Assembly: GCA_947631715.1 (NCBI GenBank)
Contig: CANRMK010000187.1
Coordinates: forward strand, 1-5,056
Reading direction: 5' to 3'
DNA length: 5,056 nucleotides
Source of the DNA: an uncultured Acetatifactor sp.
Lineage (GTDB): Bacteria; Bacillota; Clostridia; Lachnospirales; Lachnospiraceae
Shown here one piece after another: positions 1 through 4,605 of this stretch (position 1 is its first letter; each line of letters begins with the position of its first letter). The notes beneath the pieces are model-generated. The model worked only from the letters and a program-made list of their open reading frames with translations. It did not search any database and was not told the origin of the DNA. A program made the position numbers and the translations under genes.

Positions 1-2
1 CT

Positions 3-407
3 GTACTTGGAATCTGCAGAGGCATACAATTTATCAATGCTGCGCTTGGGGGCACTCTGTACCAGGACCTGCCTCTCCAGCACCCGTCAGATATAGAGCA
101 TCATCAGCGTGCTCCGTACCATGTGCCCGCCCATGAGGTATCACTGGTAAAGGGCTCCCCATTGCAGGAATGCCTGAAGACGGAATCTCTGCCGGTCAAC
201 AGCTATCACCATCAGGCGGTAAAAAGACCTGCACCGGGACTTAAAATAATGGCGTTTTCTCCGGACGGGCTTGCGGAAGCCCTGTATATGCCGTCACAAA
301 AATTCCTATGGGCTGTGCAGTGGCACCCGGAATATTCCTACAAAACAGACCAGAACAGCAGGAAAATATTCCAGGCATTTGTGGACTCCCTTTCTAACGA
401 GCCATAA
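3..407 (+). CDS. Peptidase C26 / class I glutamine amidotransferase-like hydrolase, C-terminal part (5' end outside window)
   Basis: The frame is open from the window edge and ends at TAA 405-407, giving about 134 residues of a family usually near 240 (family knowledge). The first residues read VLGICRGIQFINAALGG, the nucleophile elbow of class I glutamine amidotransferase-like enzymes, with the catalytic Cys at codon 15-17. The distal HxE pair is in QWHPEY (His at 324-326, Glu at 330-332). Motif spacing and the sequence HHQAVKR fit the gamma-glutamyl-gamma-aminobutyrate hydrolase (PuuD-like, C26) group, which hydrolyses gamma-glutamyl bonds in the cytoplasm. The exact substrate cannot be read from this. 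The catalytic core visible here looks intact. The last residues (SNEP) and the stop codon appear to come from the adjoining ABC ATPase remnant, so the native C-terminus has been replaced by a few codons. A GTG at 123 is internal, not the true start. Confidence 0.85.
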   Translation, partial: VLGICRGIQFINAALGGTLYQDLPLQHPSDIEHHQRAPYHVPAHEVSLVKGSPLQECLKTESLPVNSYHHQAVKRPAPGLKIMAFSPDGLAEALYMPSQKFLWAVQWHPEYSYKTDQNSRKIFQAFVDSLSNEP

Positions 408-687
408 TATGTTTGAAGTGGAAAGTATCTGCGATTATGTTATTTTACTGCACAAGGGCAATATCATAGAGCGGGGAAGGCCTGTGGACCTATGCAGGAA
501 ATACGATCACCTGAATAAGCTTCATATCACGCTTACGGACGATACGGAACTGATGCTGGACAACAGCAGCGCTTCTGCCCCTGTGGTCAAGAAATATCTG
601 GAGCAGAACAGGATTCGGTCCATCCATTCCTCCGAGCCGACATTGGAGACGGTTTTTGTGGAACTGACAGGAAAGGGGCTGCAATAA
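394..687 (+). pseudogene. ABC transporter ATPase, C-terminal remnant from the H-loop onward
   Basis: In this frame LTSHNMFEVESICDYVILLH begins at 394. The His of TSHN is the switch (H-loop) histidine of ABC ATPases, followed by the usual LLHKGNIIERG strand. The rest is the C-terminal accessory region typical of ABC-2 type exporter ATPases (DUF4162-like), ending EPTLETVFVELTGKGL. Walker A, the signature motif and Walker B are all missing, so it cannot hydrolyse ATP. The homology starts inside the end of the preceding hydrolase gene, in a different frame, which marks a deletion junction near 390-396. An ATG at 409 could start a short peptide, but I see no convincing ribosome binding site. The stop at 685-687 lies one base before the ATG of the permease remnant, keeping the original operon spacing. 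Confidence 0.8.
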
Positions 688-688
688 C

Positions 689-979
689 ATGAAAAATATA
701 ATTGCCATTTTCAAAAAGCAGGGCAGGGATACCCTGCGGAATATGCTGGGAATTGGCAGTTATGTGTGGATTGCCTGTATGGCCGGGAGTTTGGTCATCT
801 GCATGGCCGGTAATTACAGCCTGAAGACAGGACTGATCTTTATGGGAATTATGGCTGTGGGGATACTTCTATCCGCAGTTTTCTTTTTGCCTTTTAGCTT
901 ATCGAACAATCCCATACTGGTACCTCCGCACAGTCACATTATACTGCAAAAGCGCAAAAAAGCAACTTTCAAAGTATAA
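689..979 (+). pseudogene. ABC-2 type permease, shortened remnant
   Basis: The start MKNIIAIFKKQGRDTLRN is a typical cytoplasmic N-terminus of ABC-2 permeases that partner the upstream type of ATPase. The ATG at 689 follows that ATPase's stop after one base and has an AGGAAAGGGG ribosome binding site about 10 bases upstream. Only two membrane-like segments follow, at about residues 24-41 and 47-69, whereas an intact permease has six or more and is several hundred residues long. From about residue 19 the sequence no longer reads like the loop expected after such an N-terminus, so an internal deletion is likely. The last 25 or so residues (PPHSHIILQKRKKATFKV) look like read-through into unrelated DNA, with the stop at 977-979. 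The final bases overlap the tail of the opposing RhuM remnant. It would probably be exported lipid/peptide transport machinery if whole; here it is non-functional. Confidence 0.6.
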
Positions 980-1299
980 CGGCTTTTGAAAGCCAAAACA
1001 CAAGCGCATACGGGCCGGATCGTTCTTCCGTTGTCCGCAACTTGTGCAAAATTTGCACAAGTTGTGGATTCGTCCAATTCGCCGCTTTCATAGATGTTTT
1101 TCAAATGCTTTGTGACAACACTTCTGTCCACATCGAAAAGCTGGCCGATCGCCTTTTGCGTCAGCCATACATCATGATTCTGTACACGAACTTCGATTCC
1201 TTCTTCGTGGGAGTCTTTTGTAAATACGAGAAAGTCAACTGTGCTGTTTCGAATCTGCAGTTTATTCTCGTTTGCTTCCGGTTTCTTGTTCTTGGACAT
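934..1299 (-). pseudogene. rhuM: RhuM-family protein, N-terminal remnant
   Basis: The first 93 residues match the N-terminus of RhuM-family proteins: a short charged leader, a beta-rich stretch (VDFLVFTKD, IEVRVQNHDVWLTQ), then a helix-turn-helix-like segment (AIGQLFDVDRSVVTKHLKNI) and the conserved ESGELDES, TCANFAQVADNGRT. RhuM proteins are usually over 300 residues and are found near restriction or phage-like cargo, with a presumed DNA-binding N-terminal part (family knowledge). From residue 94 (about base 1021) the translation reads unrelated sequence to a TGA at 934-936, so roughly the last two thirds are gone. The start ATG is at 1297-1299, preceded on its strand by AAAGGACGG about 11-17 bases upstream. 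A strong promoter lies about 140 bases upstream. A long perfect palindrome is embedded in codons 79-88. Confidence 0.8.
1034..1068. repeat. Long palindrome inside rhuM (one-base centre)
   Basis: Perfect arms CAACTTGTGCAAA (1038-1050) and TTTGCACAAGTTG (1052-1064) flank a single A at 1051. Past one mismatch (G1037/T1065), three more bases pair on each side, giving 17-base arms over 35 bp. It falls on codons 79-88 of the RhuM remnant, which encode TTCANFAQVA. Read on the + strand the same DNA encodes TCAKFAQV, so the peptide differs at one residue (N versus K). It shares odd length, the central A and a CAAA/TTG core with the palindromes by the ORF6N gene. Confidence 0.85.
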
Positions 1300-1605
1300 T
1301 CTCTGTCACCGTCCTTTAATTTTCCTGATCTTCATCACCAGATGTATTCTTCTTCCCGCGCTTTATAGATGTTGTACTTGCTTTTTTACATTCCGTCTGA
1401 AAACTGATTGCAGCTGTAGTCCTTGCATTATTTACTATACGAATTGTTGCTATTATTGTCAATGCCGGCTTTCTTTGTTTCCGAGAGGAAACGCCGTTTT
1501 TCCAATGTCATTAGCAGGCCTGTTTCTTCTTTTTCGCAATCTTTATGAAATCTTCAAAATTATCCTGTACCCTATCTTTACAATCAAAAGAAAGGGCAAA
1601 AAGAT
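1300..1605. other. Stretch without a recognised gene; rhuM leader and promoter
   Basis: I recognise no protein family here on either strand. The minus strand carries the promoter and leader of the rhuM remnant. A minus-strand frame is open from about 1507 down to a TAA at 1316-1318 and ends in a basic/acidic tail (KRGKKNTSGDEDQEN) 16 bases before rhuM. This could be the tail of a lost upstream gene, but it has no start codon. The right-hand 20 or so bases hold the ribosome binding site of the following ATPase remnant. Confidence 0.4.
1434..1462 (-). promoter_or_regulatory. Sigma-A-type promoter reading toward rhuM
   Basis: On the minus strand a perfect -35 box TTGACA (1462-1457) is followed by a 17-base spacer and TATAGT (1439-1434), five of six consensus matches. 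Transcription would begin near 1427 and reach the rhuM ATG after a leader of about 130 bases. No operator-like palindrome was found overlapping it. It matches the consensus well, but it is called on sequence alone. Confidence 0.6.
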
Positions 1606-1813
1606 ATGGATACGATTTTGAAAACAACCGCCCTCTGCAAAAATTTCAGAGGACAGATGGCGGTAAACAACGTGTCTCTGCACATTCAGAGAAATTCCAT
1701 CTATGAATTGCTGGGACCGAATGGGGCGGGCACCGCCTCTGTACGGAAATCTGACCGCATACGAAAATCTAAAAGTACGGGAAATGATGCTGGGTCTGCC
1801 GGACAAACCTTGA
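1606..1813 (+). pseudogene. Lantibiotic/bacitracin-type ABC ATPase, collapsed remnant with frameshift
   Basis: The ATG at 1606 has AAAGGG (1591-1596) nine bases upstream. The first frame reads a classic ABC ATPase N-terminus, TALCKNFRGQMAVNNVSLHI, then LLGPNGAG, the start of Walker A. The Lys-Ser/Thr that binds phosphate is lost: the next residues are TAS. From about 1733 the next forward frame reads PPLYGNLTAYENLKVR and MMLGLPDKP before TGA at 1811-1813. That is the segment normally found about 40 residues after Walker A in self-protection ATPases of the bacitracin/lantibiotic type (BcrA/LanF-like). About 120 bases between the two blocks have been deleted out of frame, and the rest of the gene (signature motif, Walker B, H-loop) is absent. 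It is a different family from the ATPase remnant at 394-687, so the two are not halves of one gene. Confidence 0.75.
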
Positions 1814-1904
1814 GTTTCCGCATTTTGCAATAAAATTAAGAAAAAACAGTTTCCGGGGATATTTTGTGGTTATCGTTTGGAAAAACCAGACAGGAAACCG
1901 GAAA

Positions 1905-1947
1905 ATGAGAGTACTCTCATAAGCCCCATTAGGATCGGGCTTATGAG
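1905..1947. repeat. Nested, mutually exclusive hairpins
   Basis: ATGAGAGTACTCTCAT (1905-1920) is a perfect 16-base palindrome. Its right end is shared with a second stem: CTCATAAGCCC (1916-1926) pairs perfectly over 11 bp with GGGCTTATGAG (1937-1947) across a 10-base loop. Bases 1916-1920 can therefore pair either leftward or rightward. No U-run follows on the + strand, so it is not a typical intrinsic terminator. It sits between the ATPase remnant and the transposase scrap and may be an insertion-element end. Confidence 0.6.
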
Positions 1948-1978
1948 GGGAACTGTTCTGCTTTGCCCGATTCAGATA

Positions 1979-2128
1979 ACCGAACAGGGCTGCACCGCGT
2001 TCCATGGCGGCGAAAGTGATGTCGTTGACGGAGGTAAAATTCTTTTCTTTGGAAGAAGGGATCTTGGAGAAGATACTGACCGGATGATCGCTGTTAGTCA
2101 GTACGCAGGCTTCTGTCACGTGATAGCC
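1979..2128 (-). pseudogene. Probable IS4-type transposase fragment
   Basis: The minus strand reads GYHVTEACVLTNSDHPVSIF, then SSKEKNFTSVNDITF and ERGAALFG. This resembles the catalytic-domain stretch of IS4/IS1634-like DDE transposases, where a 'YHVTEA' strand is followed by 'HP VSIF', 'SS EK F S' and 'ITF' blocks. I base this on remembered family texture, not an alignment. About 50 residues are recognisable. Upstream the frame closes at a TAA (2131-2129), and after LFG it drifts into unrelated sequence, so both ends are lost. There are no inverted repeats I can assign to it. It abuts the point where the toxin reading frame opens, suggesting the transposon remnant truncated the toxin gene. 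Confidence 0.45.
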
Positions 2129-2234
2129 TTATTTCAGAGACTTAAAGGCGAAATCAGAATGTCCTGATACAATTCCGGACAAGCCGTTTGAAGCATCTGA
2201 TCTTAAGAAAAGAACTCCAGAAGAGAATGCGGAG

Positions 2235-2528
2235 ATGCGTGAGGAGTTCTCTGATAATAAAGCGCAGCTTAAGCATCAATGGGAGGAGGCAAACGGAAGA
2301 CCTTGGCCTAAGTATGAGCATGATATATATTCAGCTAATGGTAAACTGATTCGGAAGGCAGGCAGTGACTATGATGCTCACCATATCCAGCCGCTCGGCA
2401 TGGGTGGTAAGAATGAGGCGAGCAATATTACACCGCTTAATGCAGAGGTTCATTATGATAAACAGGGAGTTCATGCACCGGATAGCCCATACAGTAAACT
2501 TGAACGGATGTTAGGAGGAATGGAATGA
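2235..2528 (+). CDS. HNH (ENDO VII-type) nuclease toxin domain, C-terminal module of a polymorphic toxin
   Basis: The protein carries YDAHHIQPLGMGG, then NEASNITPLNAEVHY and a closing GVHAP block. This is the arrangement of small HNH/ENDO VII nuclease domains that end secreted polymorphic toxins: paired His (metal and general base), Asn, and a final His. The predicted action is metal-dependent DNA cleavage in a neighbouring cell. The frame is open without a stop back to 2127 and reads plausible linker sequence (CPDTIPDKPFEASDLKKR) from 2160, but there is no ATG, GTG or TTG before 2235. So the N-terminal delivery regions have been lost, and the ATG at 2235 is internal to the old gene. GGAG immediately before that ATG is too close to be a good ribosome site. 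The TGA overlaps the start of the immunity gene (ATGA), a tight toxin-immunity coupling. Confidence 0.7.
   Translation: MREEFSDNKAQLKHQWEEANGRPWPKYEHDIYSANGKLIRKAGSDYDAHHIQPLGMGGKNEASNITPLNAEVHYDKQGVHAPDSPYSKLERMLGGME
2513..2518 (+). promoter_or_regulatory. Strong ribosome binding site of the immunity gene
   Basis: AGGAGG lies six bases before ATG 2525 and nine before ATG 2528, inside the toxin's last codons. The immunity protein can therefore be translated efficiently even though the toxin fragment has a poor start. Confidence 0.7.
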
Positions 2529-2881
2529 TGACAGGAAAAGAGTATTTACGCAGTCTGGCAGGTGTTAAATCGGATAAGAAAAAGACGGACAAGGTTGAAT
2601 CTATATATACAGTCGATCTTCCGGAAATTATTCTAAAGATAGTTTCAAACGCAAAGGAGCCAATTTTTCTTGATGACGACAGCAGGGTTCTTTCGTATGA
2701 TGAGATTGTCGATGCAGAGAAGGATCTTCACGTTGCATTTAAAGAAAAGAGAATGATACCATTGGTGGACTGTGGAGAAAATGATTTTATTGTGTACCAT
2801 TTTGAGGATAGAATATGGTCAAAATTTGATATTATTGATGAGACTGTATTCATGAAAAAAATAGCCTTGAGGAACTTTTGA
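2525..2881 (+). CDS. SMI1/KNR4 (SUKH)-like immunity protein
   Basis: The small acidic protein of 118 residues overlaps the toxin stop by ATGA. It has two adjacent ATG codons, both served by AGGAGG. Residues 28-110 (VDLPEIILKIVSN, EPIFLDDDSRVLSYDEIVDA, MIPLVDCGENDFIVYHFED, WSKFDIIDE) follow the pattern of SUKH-superfamily immunity proteins, with the P-I-F, the L-S-x-x-E-I and the I-P-L-x-D-x-G-x-N-D-x-I blocks. Its expected role is to bind and inhibit the HNH nuclease domain encoded just upstream. The end is odd. After seven A residues (2855-2861) the frame reads IALRNF and stops at 2879-2881. The -1 frame reads NSLEELLK and stops at 2884-2886, and that is the ending usual for this family. Either one A has been lost or slippage on the A run makes the full form. 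Homology call from motif recognition only. Confidence 0.7.
   Translation: MMTGKEYLRSLAGVKSDKKKTDKVESIYTVDLPEIILKIVSNAKEPIFLDDDSRVLSYDEIVDAEKDLHVAFKEKRMIPLVDCGENDFIVYHFEDRIWSKFDIIDETVFMKKIALRNF
2855..2861 (+). other. A7 slippery run at the end of the immunity gene
   Basis: Seven consecutive A bases follow ATG 2852-2854. A -1 shift here converts the ending from KKIALRNF to KKNSLEELLK. The second ending looks like the conserved family terminus. Translational or transcriptional slippage, or a simple one-base deletion, would each explain it. Confidence 0.5.
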
Positions 2882-2976
2882 AATAATAAGGGAAAAAGGG
2901 GTAATATAGTTATCGGATGCATCTGGTACCAGTGAATAGTTTATACTTTCTATGCTGAAATTGGATATATAGGAAA

Positions 2977-3500
2977 GGGGCTGTTGCAAAATAACTAATT
3001 TATAGTTATGGAGCGATGCTCCCTCTCTTTTGTGAACAGCAACAGGAACAAGATCTCTTTTTGTGGATTTTGTCCCTGTTTTTGGCATACTTTAATAAAC
3101 TCTGCGCTTACGATGCTCTTGCTTTTCCCCCTGCCGTATACAGATACGACGGCATGCTGTTCACAGTATCCTTCCAGGAAATCCAGTAACCTTTGCAGAT
3201 CCTGTGAGCATGTTCCTTTTGTCACCGCAAATGCCTGCATGTATTCCTGGTTCACCAGCTGCACCGCCTCCTGCATGCACTCTCGATCTTTCTGGAAGAG
3301 TAGATGTTTTGTGAGTAGGCGTAGGTCAGTATCTTGAACATGGTCTTAGGATCCACTGCGGGATTTCTGCCTTTGACAGAGTAAGCCTGGTACAGCAAAG
3401 TGTAATCCAATCCCTCCAATTTGTGGCTCAGCAGTCGGACAGCATCATCTTCAGGAACCAGCAACAATAGCAACTTTTTAGCAAATTGTTGTTGAGCGCA
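2977..3500 (-). mobile_element. IS1182-family element, internally deleted, one end recognisable
   Basis: The element reads on the minus strand. Its 3' end is GGGGCTGTTGCAAAATAA (2977-2994 on +), a form typical of IS1182-like terminal repeats, lying two bases or fewer from the stop codon of the transposase remnant. The opposite terminal repeat (expected to read TTTTGCAACAGCCCC on +) is not present up to 3740, and the 5' flank at about 3500 runs directly into the ORF6N promoter region. No target-site duplication can be assigned. The size, about 0.5 kb, is far below the 1.5 kb or more of an intact copy. Confidence 0.6.
2995..3500 (-). pseudogene. IS1182-family transposase (DUF772), N-terminus fused out of frame to a later segment
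   Basis: From about 3500 downward the minus strand reads CAQQQFAKKLLLLLVPEDDA, VRLLSHKLEGLDYTLLYQAY, then NPAVDPKTMFKILTYAYSQN and IYSSRKIESACRR. This is the conserved N-terminal domain (DUF772) of these DDE transposases. At about 3255-3285 it breaks. The next frame reads MQEAVQLVNQEYMQAFAV, DLQRLLDFLEGYCEQ and VYGRGKSKS, which normally lies in the helical insert well over a hundred residues further on. The GKSKSIVS block is followed by unrelated residues up to TAG at 2997-2995. The catalytic Asp-Asp-Glu region is gone, so the product cannot transpose. No start codon matching the family's native start is visible, since the 5' end has been replaced. Confidence 0.8.
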
Positions 3501-3520
3501 GATAGGTGAGATGATATAAT
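3492..3520 (+). promoter_or_regulatory. Extended -10 promoter for the ORF6N gene
   Basis: TTGAGC (3492-3497), a 17-base spacer and a perfect TATAAT (3515-3520), preceded by TGA, make a strong housekeeping promoter with an extended -10. Transcription should start near 3527, at the edge of the first leader palindrome. The -35 box lies within bases that also encode the first residues of the transposase remnant, so the promoter may be a junction product. Confidence 0.7.
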
Positions 3521-3524
3521 TTTT

Positions 3525-3551
3525 TTTGAGGTCGCAAATTGCGACCTCAAA
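3525..3551. repeat. Leader palindrome 1 of the ORF6N gene
   Basis: Arms TTTGAGGTCGCAA (3525-3537) and TTGCGACCTCAAA (3539-3551) pair perfectly around a single A at 3538. It begins at the predicted transcription start, where a repressor operator or a 5'-terminal RNA hairpin would sit. On the + strand it reads LRSQIATS and on the minus strand LRSQFATS, both close to a conserved ORF6N-domain peptide. Confidence 0.9.
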
Positions 3552-3602
3552 TCTGGGGAACCAGTTAAGTAATTCAAGTTGAGATAAAACAGACATGAAT
3601 TG

Positions 3603-3633
3603 AACTTGAAATCACAAATTGTGATTTCAAGTT
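3603..3633. repeat. Leader palindrome 2 of the ORF6N gene
   Basis: Arms AACTTGAAATCACAA (3603-3617) and TTGTGATTTCAAGTT (3619-3633) pair perfectly over 15 bp around an A at 3618. It ends two bases before the GGAGAGGAG ribosome site of the TTG start at 3649, so folding in mRNA could affect translation. The + strand reads LKSQIVISS, the minus strand LKSQFVIS. It matches a segment inside the gene (3865-3895) at 28 of 31 positions. Confidence 0.9.
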
Positions 3634-3648
3634 TGGAGAGGAGATTTT

Positions 3649-3738
3649 TTGGCAGAAAATAATAATCTACCGGTTGCGGTCGAAGCAAACACTGAGTAGA
3701 TACAGAAACTGATTTATGTAATCAGGGGGAAACAAGTT
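3649..3738 (+). pseudogene. Native 5' end of the ORF6N gene, separated by an in-frame TAG
   Basis: TTG at 3649 is preceded by GGAGAGGAG (3635-3643), an excellent ribosome site with five-base spacing. The frame reads MAENNNLPVAVEANTE, then TAG at 3697-3699, then [13 protein letters not shown], and runs straight into the ATG at 3739 in the same frame. The resumed sequence is the natural beginning of an ORF6N domain, so the stop splits a once-continuous gene of about 314 codons. A C-to-T change of a CAG codon would be the simplest origin. Confidence 0.7.
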
Positions 3739-4593
3739 ATGATAGACAGTGACCTGGCAATGCTGTATCGTGTGGAAACAAGAATATTGAATCAGGCAGT
3801 TAAAAGGAATATATCCCGGTTTCCGGAAAGATTCAGATTTCAATTAACGAAGGAAGAATTTGAAAACCTGAGATCACAAAATGTGATTTCAAGTTCAGGG
3901 GACAATTATGGCGGCAGACGGTTTATGCCTTATGCTTTCACCGAGCAGGGAATCGCAATGCTCTCTTCTGTCTTGAAAAGTGATGTTGCTGTTCAGGTAA
4001 GCATCAACATTATGGACACGTTTGTTGAAATCCGCAGATACATGGCTGATACTATGTATCTGTTTAAACAGGTGAATAATATTGAAACTCGTCAGATTGA
4101 ATCGGATATGAAAAGAGAAGCGTTTGAGAAAAAAACAGAAGAACAGTTGGCACAAGTATTTAAGTACATATCCGCCCATGAAGAAGATAACCAGAAGATC
4201 TTCTTCAATGGGCAGATATTTGATGCCTTCAGCTTGATGGCAGATATAGTGAAGCAGGCTGACAAGACCATTGTGCTGATTGACGGATATGTGGATATTG
4301 TGACACTGAATATATTGGCAAAGAAAAAGGACGGCGTGGATGTGACATTTTACACTCTCCCAAGCGCCAGACTGACAGCACAGGATATCGCAAATTTTAA
4401 CGCACAGTATCCAAATTTAACAGTAAAGCATACAACAGCGTTTCATGACAGATTTATGATAATTGACGGAAACACTGCCTATCATATCGGAGCCTCTATC
4501 AAGGATGCAGGCAAAAAATGTTTTGGGATAAACAAGATAGAGGATATTGGCGTAATCAATGACCTGCTTCAGAGAGCGGTATTGACAAGTTAA
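3739..4593 (+). CDS. ORF6N-domain DNA-binding protein with a C-terminal PLD-like domain
   Basis: This is the longest gene in the window, 284 residues from ATG 3739 to TAA 4591-4593. AGGGGGA (3724-3730) stands eight bases before the ATG and would allow restart after the upstream amber codon. Residues 1-95 are an ORF6N domain: [40 protein letters not shown] and [20 protein letters not shown]. Such domains are related to KilA-N/Bro-type phage regulators and are presumed to bind DNA (family knowledge). Residues 100-155 are charged and helical, perhaps a coiled-coil linker. The C-terminal part has [35 protein letters not shown] and [16 protein letters not shown]. This looks like a phospholipase-D-like fold with a single H-x-R/GASxKD site, function unknown. 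The ATG start lacks about 30 native residues, including the first strand of the ORF6N domain (IYVIRGKQV). It probably regulates itself through the palindromes around its 5' end, which is inference. Confidence 0.85.
   Translation: MIDSDLAMLYRVETRILNQAVKRNISRFPERFRFQLTKEEFENLRSQNVISSSGDNYGGRRFMPYAFTEQGIAMLSSVLKSDVAVQVSINIMDTFVEIRRYMADTMYLFKQVNNIETRQIESDMKREAFEKKTEEQLAQVFKYISAHEEDNQKIFFNGQIFDAFSLMADIVKQADKTIVLIDGYVDIVTLNILAKKKDGVDVTFYTLPSARLTAQDIANFNAQYPNLTVKHTTAFHDRFMIIDGNTAYHIGASIKDAGKKCFGINKIEDIGVINDLLQRAVLTS
3865..3895. repeat. Degenerate intragenic copy of leader palindrome 2
   Basis: This 31-base segment inside the ORF6N gene differs from leader palindrome 2 at only three positions (3868, 3872, 3881). 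Each difference breaks a pair, leaving 12 of 15 arm positions paired around A3880. It encodes [11 protein letters not shown] (residues 43-53) within the ORF6N domain. An outer CCTGA (3867-3871) can also pair with TCAGG (3895-3899). Confidence 0.8.
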
Positions 4594-4605
4594 GTTACAA
4601 TCTAA

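Noticed and set aside
938..965. Minus-strand promoter-like pair TTGCTT and TATAAT with a 16-base spacer
   Set aside because: The -35 match is weak, the spacer is T-rich, and it reads antisense into the permease remnant with no gene to drive.
939..979. Inverted repeats TTATACT/AGTATAA and the short dyad GGCTTT/AAAGCC at 981-994 as a terminator
   Set aside because: The outer stem is only 7 bp across a 27-base loop, the inner one has almost no loop, and no T-run follows on the relevant strand.
1316..1507. Minus-strand open frame ending in KRGKKNTSGDEDQEN just before rhuM
   Set aside because: It has no start codon, no family I recognise, and contains the -35 and -10 boxes of a better-supported promoter. 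It may be a tail of a lost gene but cannot be called.
1877..2167. Plus-strand frame of 96 residues over the hairpins and transposase scrap
   Set aside because: No ribosome site, no recognisable motif, and the complementary strand explains the sequence better.
2923..2932. Palindrome CTGGTACCAG between the immunity gene and the IS end
   Set aside because: A 10-base palindrome is expected by chance in a window of this size, and no partner or repeat was found.
2819..3088. Minus-strand frame across the immunity gene end and the IS end
   Set aside because: It crosses an element boundary, matches nothing recognisable, and is antisense to a well-supported gene.
3008..3337. Plus-strand frame of about 110 residues rich in Cys and Ser
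   Set aside because: It is antisense to the IS1182 transposase remnant, and its composition is typical of a shadow frame.
3525..3633. The leader palindromes as a CRISPR or REP-type array
   Set aside because: There are only two copies with different sequence, no regular spacers and no cas genes, and their coding resemblance to the ORF6N domain is a better explanation.
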